A stretch of DNA of 64,000 nucleotides from Microlunatus sp. Gsoil 973 (lineage in GTDB: Bacteria > Actinomycetota > Actinomycetes > Propionibacteriales > Propionibacteriaceae): contig NZ_CP046122.1 of NCBI RefSeq assembly GCF_009707365.1, positions 2,418,001-2,482,000 on the forward strand, in the 5' to 3' direction. The notes beneath the pieces are model-generated. The model had not been told where the DNA came from, searched no databases, and saw nothing but the letters and a program-made list of their open reading frames with translations. Position 1 is the stretch's first letter. Each line of letters starts with the position of its first letter. This document shows positions 1 to 11,670 of this stretch, piece by piece. Position numbers and translations under genes: made by a program.

Positions 1-29
1 CGCGTCGTCACAGGGAAGAACGCTCAACA

Positions 30-1390
30 ATGACCATTACATCCGGAACGATTCTGCTCGTCAGCGCGGCTCCCGACGTCGAAGAGTTGCTGACGGAAAC
101 CGGTGTGACCTTCGTCCCGGTCCTCTTCGGCGGCCTACCCGATCATCCAGATCCCGTCCTCCTCCAGCTCGCAGACCGGCCTCGCCCTGCAGTCGTGGTT
201 CTCGACGGGCTGAGCAATCCCATGATTTCGCTGCGTCTCATCGCCCGGCTCACCGCGGAGGATCCTTTGATCTCCGTGATCCTTGTCGTCGACCGAGATG
301 ATCTCGTTCTGGATGCGGTCAGGTCGGGGGCCCGTGACGTTGTCGTCCGAGGGTCAGGACCTGAAGAACTTCGGGCGGCGATCGACCGCGCGTTCCGGTC
401 GGCTCAGCACCTGCGTCCATCGATTGCCGAGCAGCAAGACATCGATGAACCCACTGGTTTCGGATCAACGAACGGGCGCATCGTTACGGTGGTTTCACCC
501 AAGGGTGGCGTCGGCAAAACCACTGTCGCCACCAATATCGCGGTCGGGCTGGCGCAGCGGTTTCCCGTCAGAACGGTATTGGTTGACCTGGATATCCAGT
601 TCGGCGACGTCGCCAGCGCGCTGGACCTCGACCCCGAGTACTTCCTCCCGGACACTGTGCAGGGTCAGGCCCGCCGGGATCCCATGGCACTGAAAACCAT
701 CCTCACTCAGCACAGCACGGGCCTTTATGTGATCTGTGCGCCCGACTCGCCGATCGAAGCGGACACCATTTCTGGGGAGGACGTTGCCCACTTGCTGCAG
801 ATGCTTGCCTCGGAGTTCATGTATGTCGTCGTCGACACGGCTCCGGGCCTCTCGGAACACACTTTGGCCGCGCTCGACCAAACCACGGACCTGATACTGC
901 TGAGCAGCATGGAAGTGCCGGGTGTCCGGGGTCTCCGGAAGGAGCTCGACACCCTCGACCAGCTCGACCTGCTGTCCACGAGTCGCCACGTCGTGATCAA
1001 CTTCGCTGAGACGCACGGGTTGCTCGGCATCGCCGATATCGAAGCGACGATCAAAGCACCGGTCGATCTCCAACTCCCGCGTTCCAAGGCCGCGAGCGAC
1101 TCTGTCAACCAAGGAGTTCCGTTGTTGCAGAGCGGGGTACGTGATCCACTGACCAAGCAACTGCGAGTGTTGGTCGACCGGCTGTTGACCAACAGCGATC
1201 GTGACCCGTTGCCCGGCCCAAGTAATTCGACGGTAGATTCCTCTTCGCTACGATCCTTTCGGCGACGTCCACCGGGGTCCGACGCGTCACCGACCATAGT
1301 TTTGGACTCTACAGACGCCGGCCGGACTGCGAAGTCCCGGCCACGTCGGGCAGCGTCTCGGTGGTCAAGGACTAGGAAGCTCGTGGCGAA

Positions 1391-1394
<4 letters not shown>
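30..1394 (+). CDS. cpaE: Flp/Tad pilus assembly ATPase, CpaE/TadZ-like
   Basis: A 454-residue protein of the MinD/ParA-like CpaE (TadZ) family, which places the Flp pilus assembly machine in the cell. Residues 1-130 look like a degenerate receiver domain. A P-loop NTPase follows with the deviant Walker A KGGVGKTT at residues 158-165 and a later VVVDTAPG segment of the Walker B type. The last 50 residues are basic and low in complexity. The ATG follows a GGGAAGAA ribosome binding site. Its TGA overlaps the next start as ATGA, so it is translationally coupled to cpaF. The order cpaE-cpaF-tadB-tadC-prepilin peptidase supports the call. The pilin gene is not in the window and may lie upstream. 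Confidence 0.88.
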
Positions 1395-2879
<1,485 letters not shown>

Positions 2880-2883
<4 letters not shown>

Positions 2884-3833
2884 CGGAGACGTTCGCCGGA
2901 CTACCCCCATCAGCACTTGTTGCGGCTGGACTCTTCACACTCGGCTTGCTGATCCTCTTCTATCTGATCATCGCGCCAGGACCGCAGAAGCTGTCGTGGC
3001 GGCGACGTCGACCAAGCAGCGAACCCGAGCCTGGCATCCTGAGCCGCACTGCAGACGGGATGATGCACCTCATTGTTCGGGTGATTGGCACGCGGGGCGC
3101 GGGCGGAGCGGAGCTCCTTGAGGAAGCCGGAATCCATCGGCGGTGGCAAGAGTTCGCCGCATTGCTGGTCATCGGCACCGTCTTCGCTGGTGCCCTCGGA
3201 CTATTGCTCGGCGGGATTCCCCTGGCCTTGATATTTGCGATCACCGTGCCGTTGGTCACTCGGCTCTGGCTCGGAGCAAGGATCCGTCGACGGCAACGCG
3301 CCTTCGCCGATCAATTGGAAGACTCGCTTCAGTTGCTGTCAAGCAGCCTGCGAGCCGGGCACAGCATGCTGCAGGCACTGAACTCGGTGGCCCGGGAAGC
3401 CGAAGCGCCGACCTCAGAAGAGTTCACCCGCATCATCAATCAAACCCGCGTCGGTCGCGAGGTCAGCGATGCCTTGGAAGATACGTCCCGCCGAATGCAG
3501 AGCGACGACTTTGGATGGGTCACCCAGGCAATCGCGATCAATCGCGAGGTGGGCGGTAACCTCGCGGAAGTCCTCGACGCGGTTGGGGCGACCATTCGAG
3601 AGCGGGCCCAGATTCGTGGACAGGTCAAGTCATTGGCTGCGGAAGGCAAGATTTCAGCGTACGTCCTCATAGCACTGCCTCTTGGCGTGGCAGCATTCCT
3701 GCTGCTAACGCAGCCCGCATACCTTGCGCCGTTCACCTCGAGCCTGCTCGGTTACGGGCTGATAGGTGTGTCAGCGGTGATGATGATCGCCGGGACACTC
3801 TGGTTGCGCAAAGTGATCACAATCAAGTTCTGA
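2880..3833 (+). CDS. tadB: Type II secretion F-domain membrane protein, TadB-like
   Basis: A 317-residue inner-membrane platform protein of the Flp/Tad pilus. Hydrophobic segments lie near residues 11-32, 95-130, 258-280 and 290-312. A T2SS F-type helical domain sits between, with the family-typical stretch FADQLEDSLQLLSSSLRAGH followed by a conserved VLDAVGATIRERAQIRGQV region. The ATG overlaps the cpaF stop by four bases and the gene ends 12 bp before tadC. It would pair with TadC to couple CpaF ATP hydrolysis to pilin extraction. The start is fixed by the ATGA overlap. Confidence 0.86.
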
Positions 3834-3845
3834 TCGGGACAACAC

Positions 3846-4748
3846 ATGACACTTTCCCTGGCCGCGATGACGATGATCGCCGGTCTGAGCCTGAGTAGCG
3901 GAATGATCGGCATGGTTCTGCTTGTCGGACCCGATCGTGCTCGCCAAGTGATGATCACGAATCTTCAACGCGGACTCCTTCGTACCGACCCGGAGGCTGC
4001 CGACCGGAAGCACGGGGCTCGTCGACGTAGCGGGTTGGCCGCACTGGCGCTCCGGTTGGCTCCTCGTACTGCCGTTCAGCGCATAGATCGGTTGCTGTCT
4101 CGCGCCGGTCGCCCACGGGGTTGGCCTGTCGAACGGGTGCTCGTGGCCAAACCGGTCCTTGCGGTACTTGCCGGCGGGCTCGGACTCCTGGTCGTGGGAT
4201 CAAATCCACAGCCACTGATCATCGTCATCGCGATTGTGGTTGCAGTGGCCAGCTATTTCGTGCCTGAACTGTTGCTCCACAGCCGGGCTCAGGAACGCAG
4301 CCAACAGATCGTCTTGGAACTGGCCGACACCCTGGACCAGATGACCATCGCAGTGGAAGCCGGCCTCGGCTTCGACGCGGCGATGGCGCGAGCCGGCAGG
4401 AACGGTCGAGGACCGCTCGCGGAAGAACTCGTGCGGACCCTGCAGGACGTCCAGATGGGCAGCTCCCGAAGGCAGGCCTACGAGTCCCTTGCCGCCCGGA
4501 CTGACGCAGCCGATCTACGTCGCTTCGTGCGCGCCGTGATCCAGGCGGATGCCTATGGAATCTCGATCGCTGACGTGTTGCGCACTCAGGCCGCCGAGAT
4601 GCGACGGAAGAGACGCCAGCGGGCCGAGGAGAAGGCGATGCAGATCCCGGTCAAAGTTGTCTTCCCGCTGATGTTCTGCATCCTGCCGGTCTTGCTCATC
4701 GTGACGCTGGCTCCGGTCGTCATGAATCTCATGAAAACCTTCGCGTGA
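3846..4748 (+). CDS. tadC: Type II secretion F-domain membrane protein, TadC-like
   Basis: A 300-residue partner of TadB. It has an N-terminal hydrophobic segment, two central ones (about residues 100-140) and a C-terminal one. The F-domain stretch LELADTLDQMTIAVEAGLGF and the conserved RKRRQRAEEKAMQIPVK region before the last membrane helix are typical of TadC. The stop overlaps the following prepilin peptidase start as TGATG (4746-4750), so both are probably translated from one message. TadB/TadC paralogy is clear from the shared domain layout. Confidence 0.85.
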   Translation: MTLSLAAMTMIAGLSLSSGMIGMVLLVGPDRARQVMITNLQRGLLRTDPEAADRKHGARRRSGLAALALRLAPRTAVQRIDRLLSRAGRPRGWPVERVLVAKPVLAVLAGGLGLLVVGSNPQPLIIVIAIVVAVASYFVPELLLHSRAQERSQQIVLELADTLDQMTIAVEAGLGFDAAMARAGRNGRGPLAEELVRTLQDVQMGSSRRQAYESLAARTDAADLRRFVRAVIQADAYGISIADVLRTQAAEMRRKRRQRAEEKAMQIPVKVVFPLMFCILPVLLIVTLAPVVMNLMKTFA

Positions 4749-5395
4749 TGTCAACCTCGCAGATCATCGGCGTTGCGCTCATTCCAACCGCCATCGGTGT
4801 CTTCGTAGCACCATTGCTGGCTCGCTTTGCTGATCGACCATGCCCGATGCTGAATCGCTGGCTCGTTGCTGCCGTGTCAGGTCTGACAGGAGGCTTTGCT
4901 GCTGTCATCGCGAGCAACCCAGTGGAGCTGATCACCTTCGTCATTCTTGCGATCGGTTGCGGTTGGTTGGCACTTGTCGACCTGGCGACGTACCGGCTGC
5001 CCAACCGCCTGGTTCTTCCGCTCTATGGGATCGCGATCCTCGGACTTGGCTGGAACGCAATCGCTGCAGCTGATCCGGGTCGCCTGCTCGCCGCCGTGAT
5101 CACCGGCGCCGCTATTCTGGCCGGCTACTTCCTGCTCGGGCTCGCAACGGGGCGGCTCGGTCTGGGCGACGTGAAACTGGCCGGTCTGATCGGCCTGACC
5201 CTTGGCTGGGCGGGGGTTCCGCAGACGGTACTGGGAGTCCTGGGTGGATTCGCCGTCGGCGCTGCGGTCGCCGCCGGGCTGCTGATCACCCGCCGTACCG
5301 ATCGGAAGGCCGACTTCCCGTTCGGGCCGTCCATGATCGCCGGGGCGGTCCTCGGGTTGATCTTCGGGCCGACAATCCTTCCGGCGCTGGGTTGA
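4748..5395 (+). CDS. Prepilin leader peptidase, A24 family (TadV/CpaA type)
   Basis: A polytopic aspartic protease of 215 residues that cleaves prepilin leaders at the membrane. Both catalytic motifs are visible: Asp78 in LVDLATYRLPN and Asp141 in GLGDVK. There is no N-terminal zinc/methyltransferase domain, as usual for short Tad-type enzymes. Hydrophobic helices fill most of the chain. ATG 4748 is preferred because it overlaps the tadC stop (TGATG); a GTG one codon earlier is also possible. It ends the pilus operon and converges tail-to-tail with smpB with no gap. A second, separate A24 peptidase lies at 31982-32695. Confidence 0.87.
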   Translation: MSTSQIIGVALIPTAIGVFVAPLLARFADRPCPMLNRWLVAAVSGLTGGFAAVIASNPVELITFVILAIGCGWLALVDLATYRLPNRLVLPLYGIAILGLGWNAIAAADPGRLLAAVITGAAILAGYFLLGLATGRLGLGDVKLAGLIGLTLGWAGVPQTVLGVLGGFAVGAAVAAGLLITRRTDRKADFPFGPSMIAGAVLGLIFGPTILPALG

Positions 5396-5947
5396 TCAGC
5401 CCCGGCCGCGCCGGTTACGGGCCGCGAGAGCCCGCTGAGCCTCACGTTCGGCGTCACGCTTGGCGATCGATTCCCGCTTGTCGTATTCCCGCTTACCGGT
5501 GGCGACGGCAAGTTCGATCTTGGCGTAGCCGTCCTTGAAGTAGATCGCCAAGGGGATCAGGGTGGTCCCGGCCGAACCGAGTTCGCGCTCGATCTTGGCG
5601 ATCTCCTTGCGGTTGAGCAGCAGTTTGCGGGTCCGCCGCGCGGCGTGATTCGTCCACGACCCGTGGCTGTATTCGCCGATGTGCGCGGCCCGCAGCCACA
5701 CCTCACCGTCATCGACCGTCGCGAAGGCGTCGGCCAGCGACGCTTTGCCGTCCCGCAGGGCCTTGACCTCGGTGCCGGCCAGCACCAGGCCGGCCTCGTA
5801 GGTGTCGTTGACCTGGTAGTCGTGGCGGGCACGCCGGTTCTGGGCAACCATCAGCCGGTCGCCGCCCTTGGTTCCGGGTGCGGCCTTGCCTGGGGTCTTG
5901 CTCTTCACTCCGGCCCCGGTCGGAGTCGCCTTGGTGCTCTTGGCCAT
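5396..5947 (-). CDS. smpB: SsrA-binding protein SmpB
   Basis: The tmRNA partner for trans-translation rescue of stalled ribosomes. The core from residue about 33 ([15 protein letters not shown]) is typical: [38 protein letters not shown], and the basic C-terminal tail that enters the mRNA channel. The N-terminal 32 residues are a Lys/Pro-rich extension seen in some actinobacterial SmpBs. ATG 5947 is chosen because GGGAGG stands eight bases upstream; an in-frame start further upstream would add unsupported sequence. 183 residues. No tmRNA (ssrA) gene was recognised near it. Confidence 0.93.
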   Translation of the reverse strand: MAKSTKATPTGAGVKSKTPGKAAPGTKGGDRLMVAQNRRARHDYQVNDTYEAGLVLAGTEVKALRDGKASLADAFATVDDGEVWLRAAHIGEYSHGSWTNHAARRTRKLLLNRKEIAKIERELGSAGTTLIPLAIYFKDGYAKIELAVATGKREYDKRESIAKRDAEREAQRALAARNRRGRG

Positions 5948-6144
5948 TCCTCCATCCTCCCAGAAGGAGGCAAACGGGTTGTTGTCGCTCTCGATCGGGT
6001 CACGAACCTCACAGAAGGTCACAGCCTCCAAGACGTTGCGTCAAGTCAGGAGACCGATGTCGCGATTTGGCCACGCGTCGACCGTCGGATCGCCATGATC
6101 TCTTATCAACCGACTGTCGGACCACAATCACTGAAGGAACGCCC

Positions 6145-6882
6145 ATGATCAACCAGACGAGCCGCCTGCGCCGCGCCGGCATCGCCGGCGGAGCGATGGC
6201 AACCGTCGCCCTAGTCGCCGGACTGCTCACGCCGACCACCGCCGACGCTGCAGCCAAGAACGCCTGCTCGGGCGTCACTTCACACTGCAAGATCGTCGCT
6301 CACGTGGACGTCACCGGTGACGGCCGGCCGGACTCGGTCGGCATCGTCCGGCAGCGGACCGACGGCGACGTCGTGACCCGCTACCAGGTACGCATCCGCA
6401 CCGCCGGCGGCAAGCTGCTGCACAAGACCGACAAGTCGGCGGCCTGGATCGGACCGTTGTACCGCGGTGCGGCGAAGATCGACGGCCGGCGAGGCAAGGA
6501 ACTCGTCGTCGGTCACGTCCTGGGCGCGCACACGGCCTTCTACCGGGTCTACCGCTATCACAACGGAAAGCTGGTCCTGCTCAAGTCTCCGAAACTGCCG
6601 AAGAAGGTCAGTGCCACCACGCTGGACCGTTCCTGGGCCGTCGACTCTGCGGTCGCCTCCTTCGAGGGGATCCGCCGGACGCGCCACAACGGTCACGTGG
6701 TCCTCACCAACACCTTCGGCAGCCGCGACCCGAGCGCCCGGGTCTACTCCGGATGGAAGCTCAAGTACCGCTGGGAAGCCGGCCACTGGAAGTCGACCTC
6801 GGTGGTGAAGCGGACCTTCACCAACAAGCAGGCGGCCAAGGCATGGGGCTGGCACGTCAAGGGCATGCGCACCGGATTCTGA
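6145..6882 (+). CDS. Secreted hypothetical protein
   Basis: A 245-residue protein I do not recognise. It starts with a typical export signal: basic RLRRAG, a hydrophobic stretch, then TTADAAA, so cleavage is expected near residue 33. The mature part is rich in Arg, Lys and Tyr and contains HVDVTGDGRPDSVGIV near its start, which resembles the Asp-rich calcium loops of FG-GAP/VCBS-like or EF-hand-like secreted proteins. Two cysteines (CSGVTSHC) sit at the mature N-terminus and could form a disulfide. GAAGGA lies six bases before the ATG. It stands alone between smpB and trpS, and is convergent with trpS. Confidence 0.72.
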   Translation: MINQTSRLRRAGIAGGAMATVALVAGLLTPTTADAAAKNACSGVTSHCKIVAHVDVTGDGRPDSVGIVRQRTDGDVVTRYQVRIRTAGGKLLHKTDKSAAWIGPLYRGAAKIDGRRGKELVVGHVLGAHTAFYRVYRYHNGKLVLLKSPKLPKKVSATTLDRSWAVDSAVASFEGIRRTRHNGHVVLTNTFGSRDPSARVYSGWKLKYRWEAGHWKSTSVVKRTFTNKQAAKAWGWHVKGMRTGF

Positions 6883-6895
6883 CTTCGGATCGTCG

Positions 6896-7915
<1,020 letters not shown>

Positions 7916-7956
7916 TGGCTCTCCTCGGTCTCGCCGCCGAGGGATGCCGAACAAGA

Positions 7957-7982
7957 ACAGCCGCCCACGGCGGGGCGGCTGT
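7957..7982 (-). terminator. Attenuator hairpin of the trpS leader
   Basis: A perfect 10-bp stem (ACAGCCGCCC / GGGCGGCTGT) with a six-base loop, followed on the transcribed strand by TTCTTGTTC. The tail is only moderately T-rich, as is common in high-GC genomes. It lies 41 bp before the trpS ATG and is the 3:4 structure of the attenuator. Confidence 0.78.
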
Positions 7983-8010
7983 ATTCATCGCGTACGTGAA
8001 GCAGGCCGCC

Positions 8011-8046
8011 CTAGGCGGCCCACCAGCAACACGTACGCGAGGTCAT
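8011..8046 (-). CDS. trpS leader peptide MTSRTCCWWAA
   Basis: An 11-residue ORF: ATG at 8046-8044, two adjacent TGG codons at 8025-8020, TAG at 8013-8011. No Shine-Dalgarno sequence precedes it. A TACTCT hexamer at 8058-8053 would place the transcript start at or next to the ATG, so the leader is probably translated from a leaderless message. The Trp pair sits immediately before the first arm of the inner hairpin, exactly where a stalled ribosome would open it. Two Trp in 11 residues is far above chance for a random short ORF. Confidence 0.82.
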   Translation of the reverse strand: MTSRTCCWWAA

Positions 8047-8052
8047 GGGGAA

Positions 8053-8058
8053 AGAGTA
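8053..8058 (-). promoter_or_regulatory. -10 element of the trpS leader promoter
   Basis: TACTCT on the minus strand, six bases before the leader-peptide ATG. No convincing -35 hexamer was found at standard spacing, so this is a tentative promoter placed by the leaderless geometry. Confidence 0.45.
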
Positions 8059-8084
8059 CTGCATCGGCAGCAGAAAGCCGACGA

Positions 8085-9410
8085 TCAATACCACCGCATC
8101 GGGTTGATCATGTTTCCGTCCTCCCACACCATCAGGTGCAGGTGGCAGCCGGTCGCGTACCCGGTCTCGCCGACGTAGCCGACAACCTGGCCCTGGGAGA
8201 CGTGTTGACCGGGGCTGACGATGTACCGGATGGCGTGGTTCATAGCCGTCGTGATGTAGTGCCCGTCGACCCGGCCATGGTCGATGAACAGCCGGTTGCC
8301 ATAGCCGGCGTTGTAGTACTCCTCGGTCACCCGGCCCGGATACGGCGCCCTGATCGGCGTACCGCAGCCAACGCCGAAGTCGGTGCCGTCGTGCAGCTTC
8401 CAGACATGCAGGATCGGGTGCAACCGCATCCCGTACGGCGAGGTGATCGGGCCGTCGACAGGATAGATGAAGCCGTGGTGTGCCGAGTAGCTGCTGCTGG
8501 ACCCGCCACCGCCGCCACCGGAATGGCTGTGGCTGTGGCTGTGGTGTCGCGCTCGGGCGGCTGCTTCCGCCGCAGCTCTGCGCGCCGCTGCCCGGCGGGC
8601 GGCCGCCTTCTGGGCGGCGATCCGGGCGGCGATCCGCTTCTGAACCGCGGCGTCCTCCTTCTGCAGCTCGGCGAAGCGGGCCTTGTCCTGCGCCGCAGCC
8701 TGGTCGGCCGCCGCTTGCGCCGCGGCACGCTGCTTCACCAACTCCGCCACGGTCGCCTTCTGCGCCTCGGCCTGCTGCTCGAGAACCTTCTTGTGCTCGA
8801 GGTTCTTGGCAGCCTCTGCCTTGTCGGCGGCGATCTGCTTCTCCAGGGCCGCCTGTTTCGCCTTCTCGGCTTCGAGCTGCTTCTGCAGTGCGGTGTAGGT
8901 CTCGAACTTCGCCTGGTTGGTGTCGAGCATCGTCTGCGAAAGCTGGATCCGGTTGGCCAGGTCGCCCATCGAGGTGCTCGTGGTGAGCATCGCCAGCGGC
9001 AGCAGATTTGCATGCTTCTGTACGTCGTCCCGGACGATCGCGCCGACCACGGCCTTCTGTTTGTCGAGCCGCTTCTGCCCGGCCACGACCGCGGCCTTCG
9101 CCTTGGCGAGTGCCTCCTGTTGCTGCTTCAGCTTGGCGGCCAGCGCGTCGTCCTTCTTCTGGGCCGCGGCCACCTCCTGCTGGGTCTTGGCCAGCTCAGC
9201 CTGGGCATCCTTGAGTTGCTGCTCCGCCTTGGTCAGGGCCACCGCCGCGGCCGCCGCGGTCGCCGAGGACTCGCTCATGTCCTGCTTGGTCTTGCTGATG
9301 GCTTGCTGCAGCGCCTTGTGCCGGTCGTGCAGGCCGTCCGCGCTGGCCGTGGTGACCAAGCCGATGTTGCCGATGACGGCCAGGGCGGCCAATCCGACGG
9401 CCGTCCGCAT
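8085..9410 (-). CDS. Secreted M23 peptidase with N-terminal coiled coil
   Basis: A probable peptidoglycan endopeptidase or amidase activator of the EnvC/RipA-like kind. The start used gives a clean signal peptide (about residues 1-25, ending TTASADG). Residues 30-270 form a long Ala/Lys/Gln coiled coil. A His/Ser/Gly linker (HSHSHSHSGGGGGG) leads to a C-terminal LytM domain with the zinc-binding HDGTDF and HLHLMVWEDG motifs. All M23 metal ligands seem present, so it could be catalytic. The coiled coil and nearby ftsEX suggest activation by FtsX, as known for RipC and EnvC; that is inference. The reading frame is open to 9563 with GTG and TTG starts, which would add a cytoplasmic 50-residue tail; the start is therefore uncertain. 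Confidence 0.85.
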   Translation of the reverse strand: MRTAVGLAALAVIGNIGLVTTASADGLHDRHKALQQAISKTKQDMSESSATAAAAAVALTKAEQQLKDAQAELAKTQQEVAAAQKKDDALAAKLKQQQEALAKAKAAVVAGQKRLDKQKAVVGAIVRDDVQKHANLLPLAMLTTSTSMGDLANRIQLSQTMLDTNQAKFETYTALQKQLEAEKAKQAALEKQIAADKAEAAKNLEHKKVLEQQAEAQKATVAELVKQRAAAQAAADQAAAQDKARFAELQKEDAAVQKRIAARIAAQKAAARRAAARRAAAEAAARARHHSHSHSHSGGGGGGSSSSYSAHHGFIYPVDGPITSPYGMRLHPILHVWKLHDGTDFGVGCGTPIRAPYPGRVTEEYYNAGYGNRLFIDHGRVDGHYITTAMNHAIRYIVSPGQHVSQGQVVGYVGETGYATGCHLHLMVWEDGNMINPMRWY

Positions 9411-9683
9411 GACGGCGCGCCGGACTGATCCGGCGTGTTCAGTTGTGCCCTGTGACGCTGGCCGTCGTAGCCAGGCGAAGCGACCCTGTGCTGCTGGTGC
9501 CTCGCTGTCGTCCGGCGCGCCGGTTTCGGCGCAGGGAAGGTCCGGAACCACAGCATTCCCCAATCAGTATCTGGTTGTCCGGACACGATTTAACCGTACG
9601 GGTGTTACTGATGGAACTGCTGTGACTCGTGTGTTATTAGATTTGACCCTCAAACCTGAGGGTCTGTTGAGCGAATCGGGGCT

Positions 9684-9873
9684 GTAGAGGTCCCTTCTCG
9701 ACGGCGCACCGGTAACTCGACGGCGCACCGGCTGCAGCTGGTGCGAAGCCGATTACCTGGTGCGCGGACGACCAAATGCCGCGGGAACGAGTACTTGGTG
9801 CGGGACCGACCAAAGGGTGCGGGACCGACCAAAGGGGTGCGGGAACGCTCAGGCAGTCCTGGCCGGTCGGGGT
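9684..9873. repeat. Palindromic repeat array, CTGCAG-centred (copy 1)
   Basis: Between the M23 gene and ftsX. Units reading CTCGACGGCGCACCGG occur on the left, then a CTGCAG centre near 9732, then the same motif inverted and repeated on the right as GGTGCGGGACCGACCAAA. The same build recurs at 30395-31215. The rest of the gap 9564-9683 is AT-richer and probably holds the M23 gene promoter. Confidence 0.75.
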
Positions 9874-9886
9874 GCGCGGACCGGGC

Positions 9887-10801
9887 TCAGACCCGTAGGT
9901 ACTTGCGGGTGGTCACCAGCGTCGGAACGACGGCCAGCAGGATGCCGACCACGCCGACTGCGCCCATCGCCAGGAAGGTCTGGTCCCACCCGATCCAGGC
10001 CAGCGACTGGATGGAGACCTCGGCCTTCCGGATGATCACGAAGTAGACCCCGGCACCCAACGTCCCGCAGGCCAACGCGGCCCCGATCAACGCCGAGATC
10101 ACCGACTCGAGCAGGAACGGCAGCGTGATGTAGAAGTTGCTCGCGCCGACCAGCCTCATGATGCCGATCTCCCGGCGTCTGGCGAACGCCGTGAGTCGGA
10201 TCGTGTTGCCGATCTGCAACGCGGCGGCCAGCAGCAACAGTCCGGAGGCGATGATGGTGCCCCACTGGAGCAGGTTGATCCAGCTGAAGAGCGGGTCGAG
10301 AATCTGCTTGAGATCCTGAACAGCCTGGACGCCGGGCAGCTGAGCCACCGACGAGACCACGCCTTCGTACTGTTCGGGGTCCTTCAGCTTGACCCGGAAG
10401 GACTCCTGCATCTGGTCCTCGCTCAGCGAGCCCTCGAGCGGATTGCCCTTGTATGCCTTCTGGAACTCCTCATACGCCTGGTGCTTGTCCTCGAAGTAGA
10501 CACCCCCCGGTGCCACCTCCGGATTGGATTCCAGCGTCTGCCGGATGACCACCTTCTGTGCCTCGGTGGTGTCCTGGCCGGGCGTGCAGTTGTCCCCGGC
10601 GACCGCCTTGGAACACAGGAAGACGGTGATCTCGATCTTGTCGTACCACTTGCCCTTGGCGAGCTGGACCTCCTGCTGGGCCAGCAGGCCGGCGCCGAAC
10701 AGGGACAGCGACACCCACATCGTGACGATCACGGCCAGGGTCATCGTGAGGTTGCGCCGCAGACCGGCGCCCGCCTCGGCGAGGATGTGCCTCATGCGCA
10801 T
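9887..10801 (-). CDS. ftsX: Cell division protein FtsX
   Basis: Membrane subunit of the FtsEX divisome complex, 304 residues. One membrane helix lies near residues 20-45, then an extracytoplasmic domain of about 120 residues, then three helices in the C-terminal half, the standard FtsX topology. The external domain carries two cysteines (LCSKAVAGDNC) seen in mycobacterial FtsX, which bind coiled-coil hydrolases. It lies 51 bp after ftsE in one operon. The first ATG, preceded by AAGGA, is used; a second ATG two codons later is possible. The coiled-coil M23 protein next door is a plausible partner. Confidence 0.93.
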   Translation of the reverse strand: MRMRHILAEAGAGLRRNLTMTLAVIVTMWVSLSLFGAGLLAQQEVQLAKGKWYDKIEITVFLCSKAVAGDNCTPGQDTTEAQKVVIRQTLESNPEVAPGGVYFEDKHQAYEEFQKAYKGNPLEGSLSEDQMQESFRVKLKDPEQYEGVVSSVAQLPGVQAVQDLKQILDPLFSWINLLQWGTIIASGLLLLAAALQIGNTIRLTAFARRREIGIMRLVGASNFYITLPFLLESVISALIGAALACGTLGAGVYFVIIRKAEVSIQSLAWIGWDQTFLAMGAVGVVGILLAVVPTLVTTRKYLRV

Positions 10802-10852
10802 GGTGCTGCTGTCCTTGTTCCTTGCTGTCGTCTCGTCGGGGTCACGAAGCCA

Positions 10853-11542
10853 CTAGGTGGCGTATCCGTAGACGCCGCGGCTCTGGTCGCGAACCACCAG
10901 TCCGTCATCGAGTTCGATGACCCGCTTGCGCATCTGGTCGACGATCGTCTGGTCATGGGTGGCCATCAGTACGGTCGTGTCGGCCCGGTTGATCCGGTCC
11001 AGAAGCTTCATGATCCCTACGCTGGTCGCCGGGTCGAGGTTCCCGGTCGGCTCATCGGCGATCAGGATCATCGGCCGGTTGACGAACGCGCGGGCGATTG
11101 CCACCCGTTGCTGTTCGCCGCCGGACAACTCGTCAGGGCGCCGGTCCGCCTTGCCGTCCAGTCCGACCAGGTCGAGCACCTCGGGGACGACGCGGTTGAT
11201 GGTCGTCTTCGACTTGCCGATCACCTGCAGCGCGAACGCGACGTTCTCGTGCACGGTCTTATTGGGCAGCAACCGGAAATCCTGGAAGACCGTGCCGATC
11301 TGCCGGCGCATTCCGGGAACCTTCCAGCTGTGCAGTTTGGACAGGTCGCGGCCGGCGACGTACACATTGCCCCTGCTGGCCCGCAGCTCCCGCAGAATCA
11401 GTCGCAGGAAGGTGGACTTCCCCGAGCCGGAGGTCCCCACCAGGAAGACGAACTCGCCCTTGTCGATTTCGACGTTGACGTCGGCGAGCGCAGCACGACG
11501 CTGCCCGTCGTAGATCTTGGTGACGTTCTCGAATCGAATCAC
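10853..11542 (-). CDS. ftsE: Cell division ATP-binding protein FtsE
   Basis: ABC-type ATPase of 229 residues that drives conformational change in FtsX to switch on septal peptidoglycan hydrolases. Walker A is GTSGSGKST, the Q-loop is VFQDFRLL, the signature is LSGGEQQ, Walker B is [12 protein letters not shown] and the switch His is in MATHD. All catalytic residues are intact. Upstream in the same direction, beyond a 128-bp gap without visible features, is the PPOX gene. Confidence 0.95.
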   Translation of the reverse strand: MIRFENVTKIYDGQRRAALADVNVEIDKGEFVFLVGTSGSGKSTFLRLILRELRASRGNVYVAGRDLSKLHSWKVPGMRRQIGTVFQDFRLLPNKTVHENVAFALQVIGKSKTTINRVVPEVLDLVGLDGKADRRPDELSGGEQQRVAIARAFVNRPMILIADEPTGNLDPATSVGIMKLLDRINRADTTVLMATHDQTIVDQMRKRVIELDDGLVVRDQSRGVYGYAT

Positions 11543-11670
11543 GATGGTTTCTGTCGTTTCAGCTGGACTCCTCCGGGCGCACAGGACGTACGACCGGACC
11601 GCGCAAGCAGTCTAGGTGAGACCAGACCGTTATTCGGGAATTGCGATCCCGTCGGGGTGTGCAGCTTTGC

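Larger units (their letters stand above)
7957..8046 (-). promoter_or_regulatory. trpS leader: ribosome-mediated transcription attenuator
   Basis: Reading leftward, a 12-codon leader ORF with tandem Trp codons is followed by segments that form mutually exclusive hairpins. Segments 1:2 pair as an outer 10-bp stem (8039-8030 with 7998-7989) and an inner 7-bp stem (8020-8014 with 8010-8004). Segment 2 (GGGCGGC, 8011-8005) can instead pair with segment 3 (GCCGCCC, 7979-7973) as an antiterminator. Segments 3:4 form a perfect 10-bp terminator-like hairpin. A ribosome stalled at the Trp codons would mask segment 1 and favour 2:3; a ribosome at the stop codon would cover segment 2 and allow 3:4. Confidence 0.85.
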
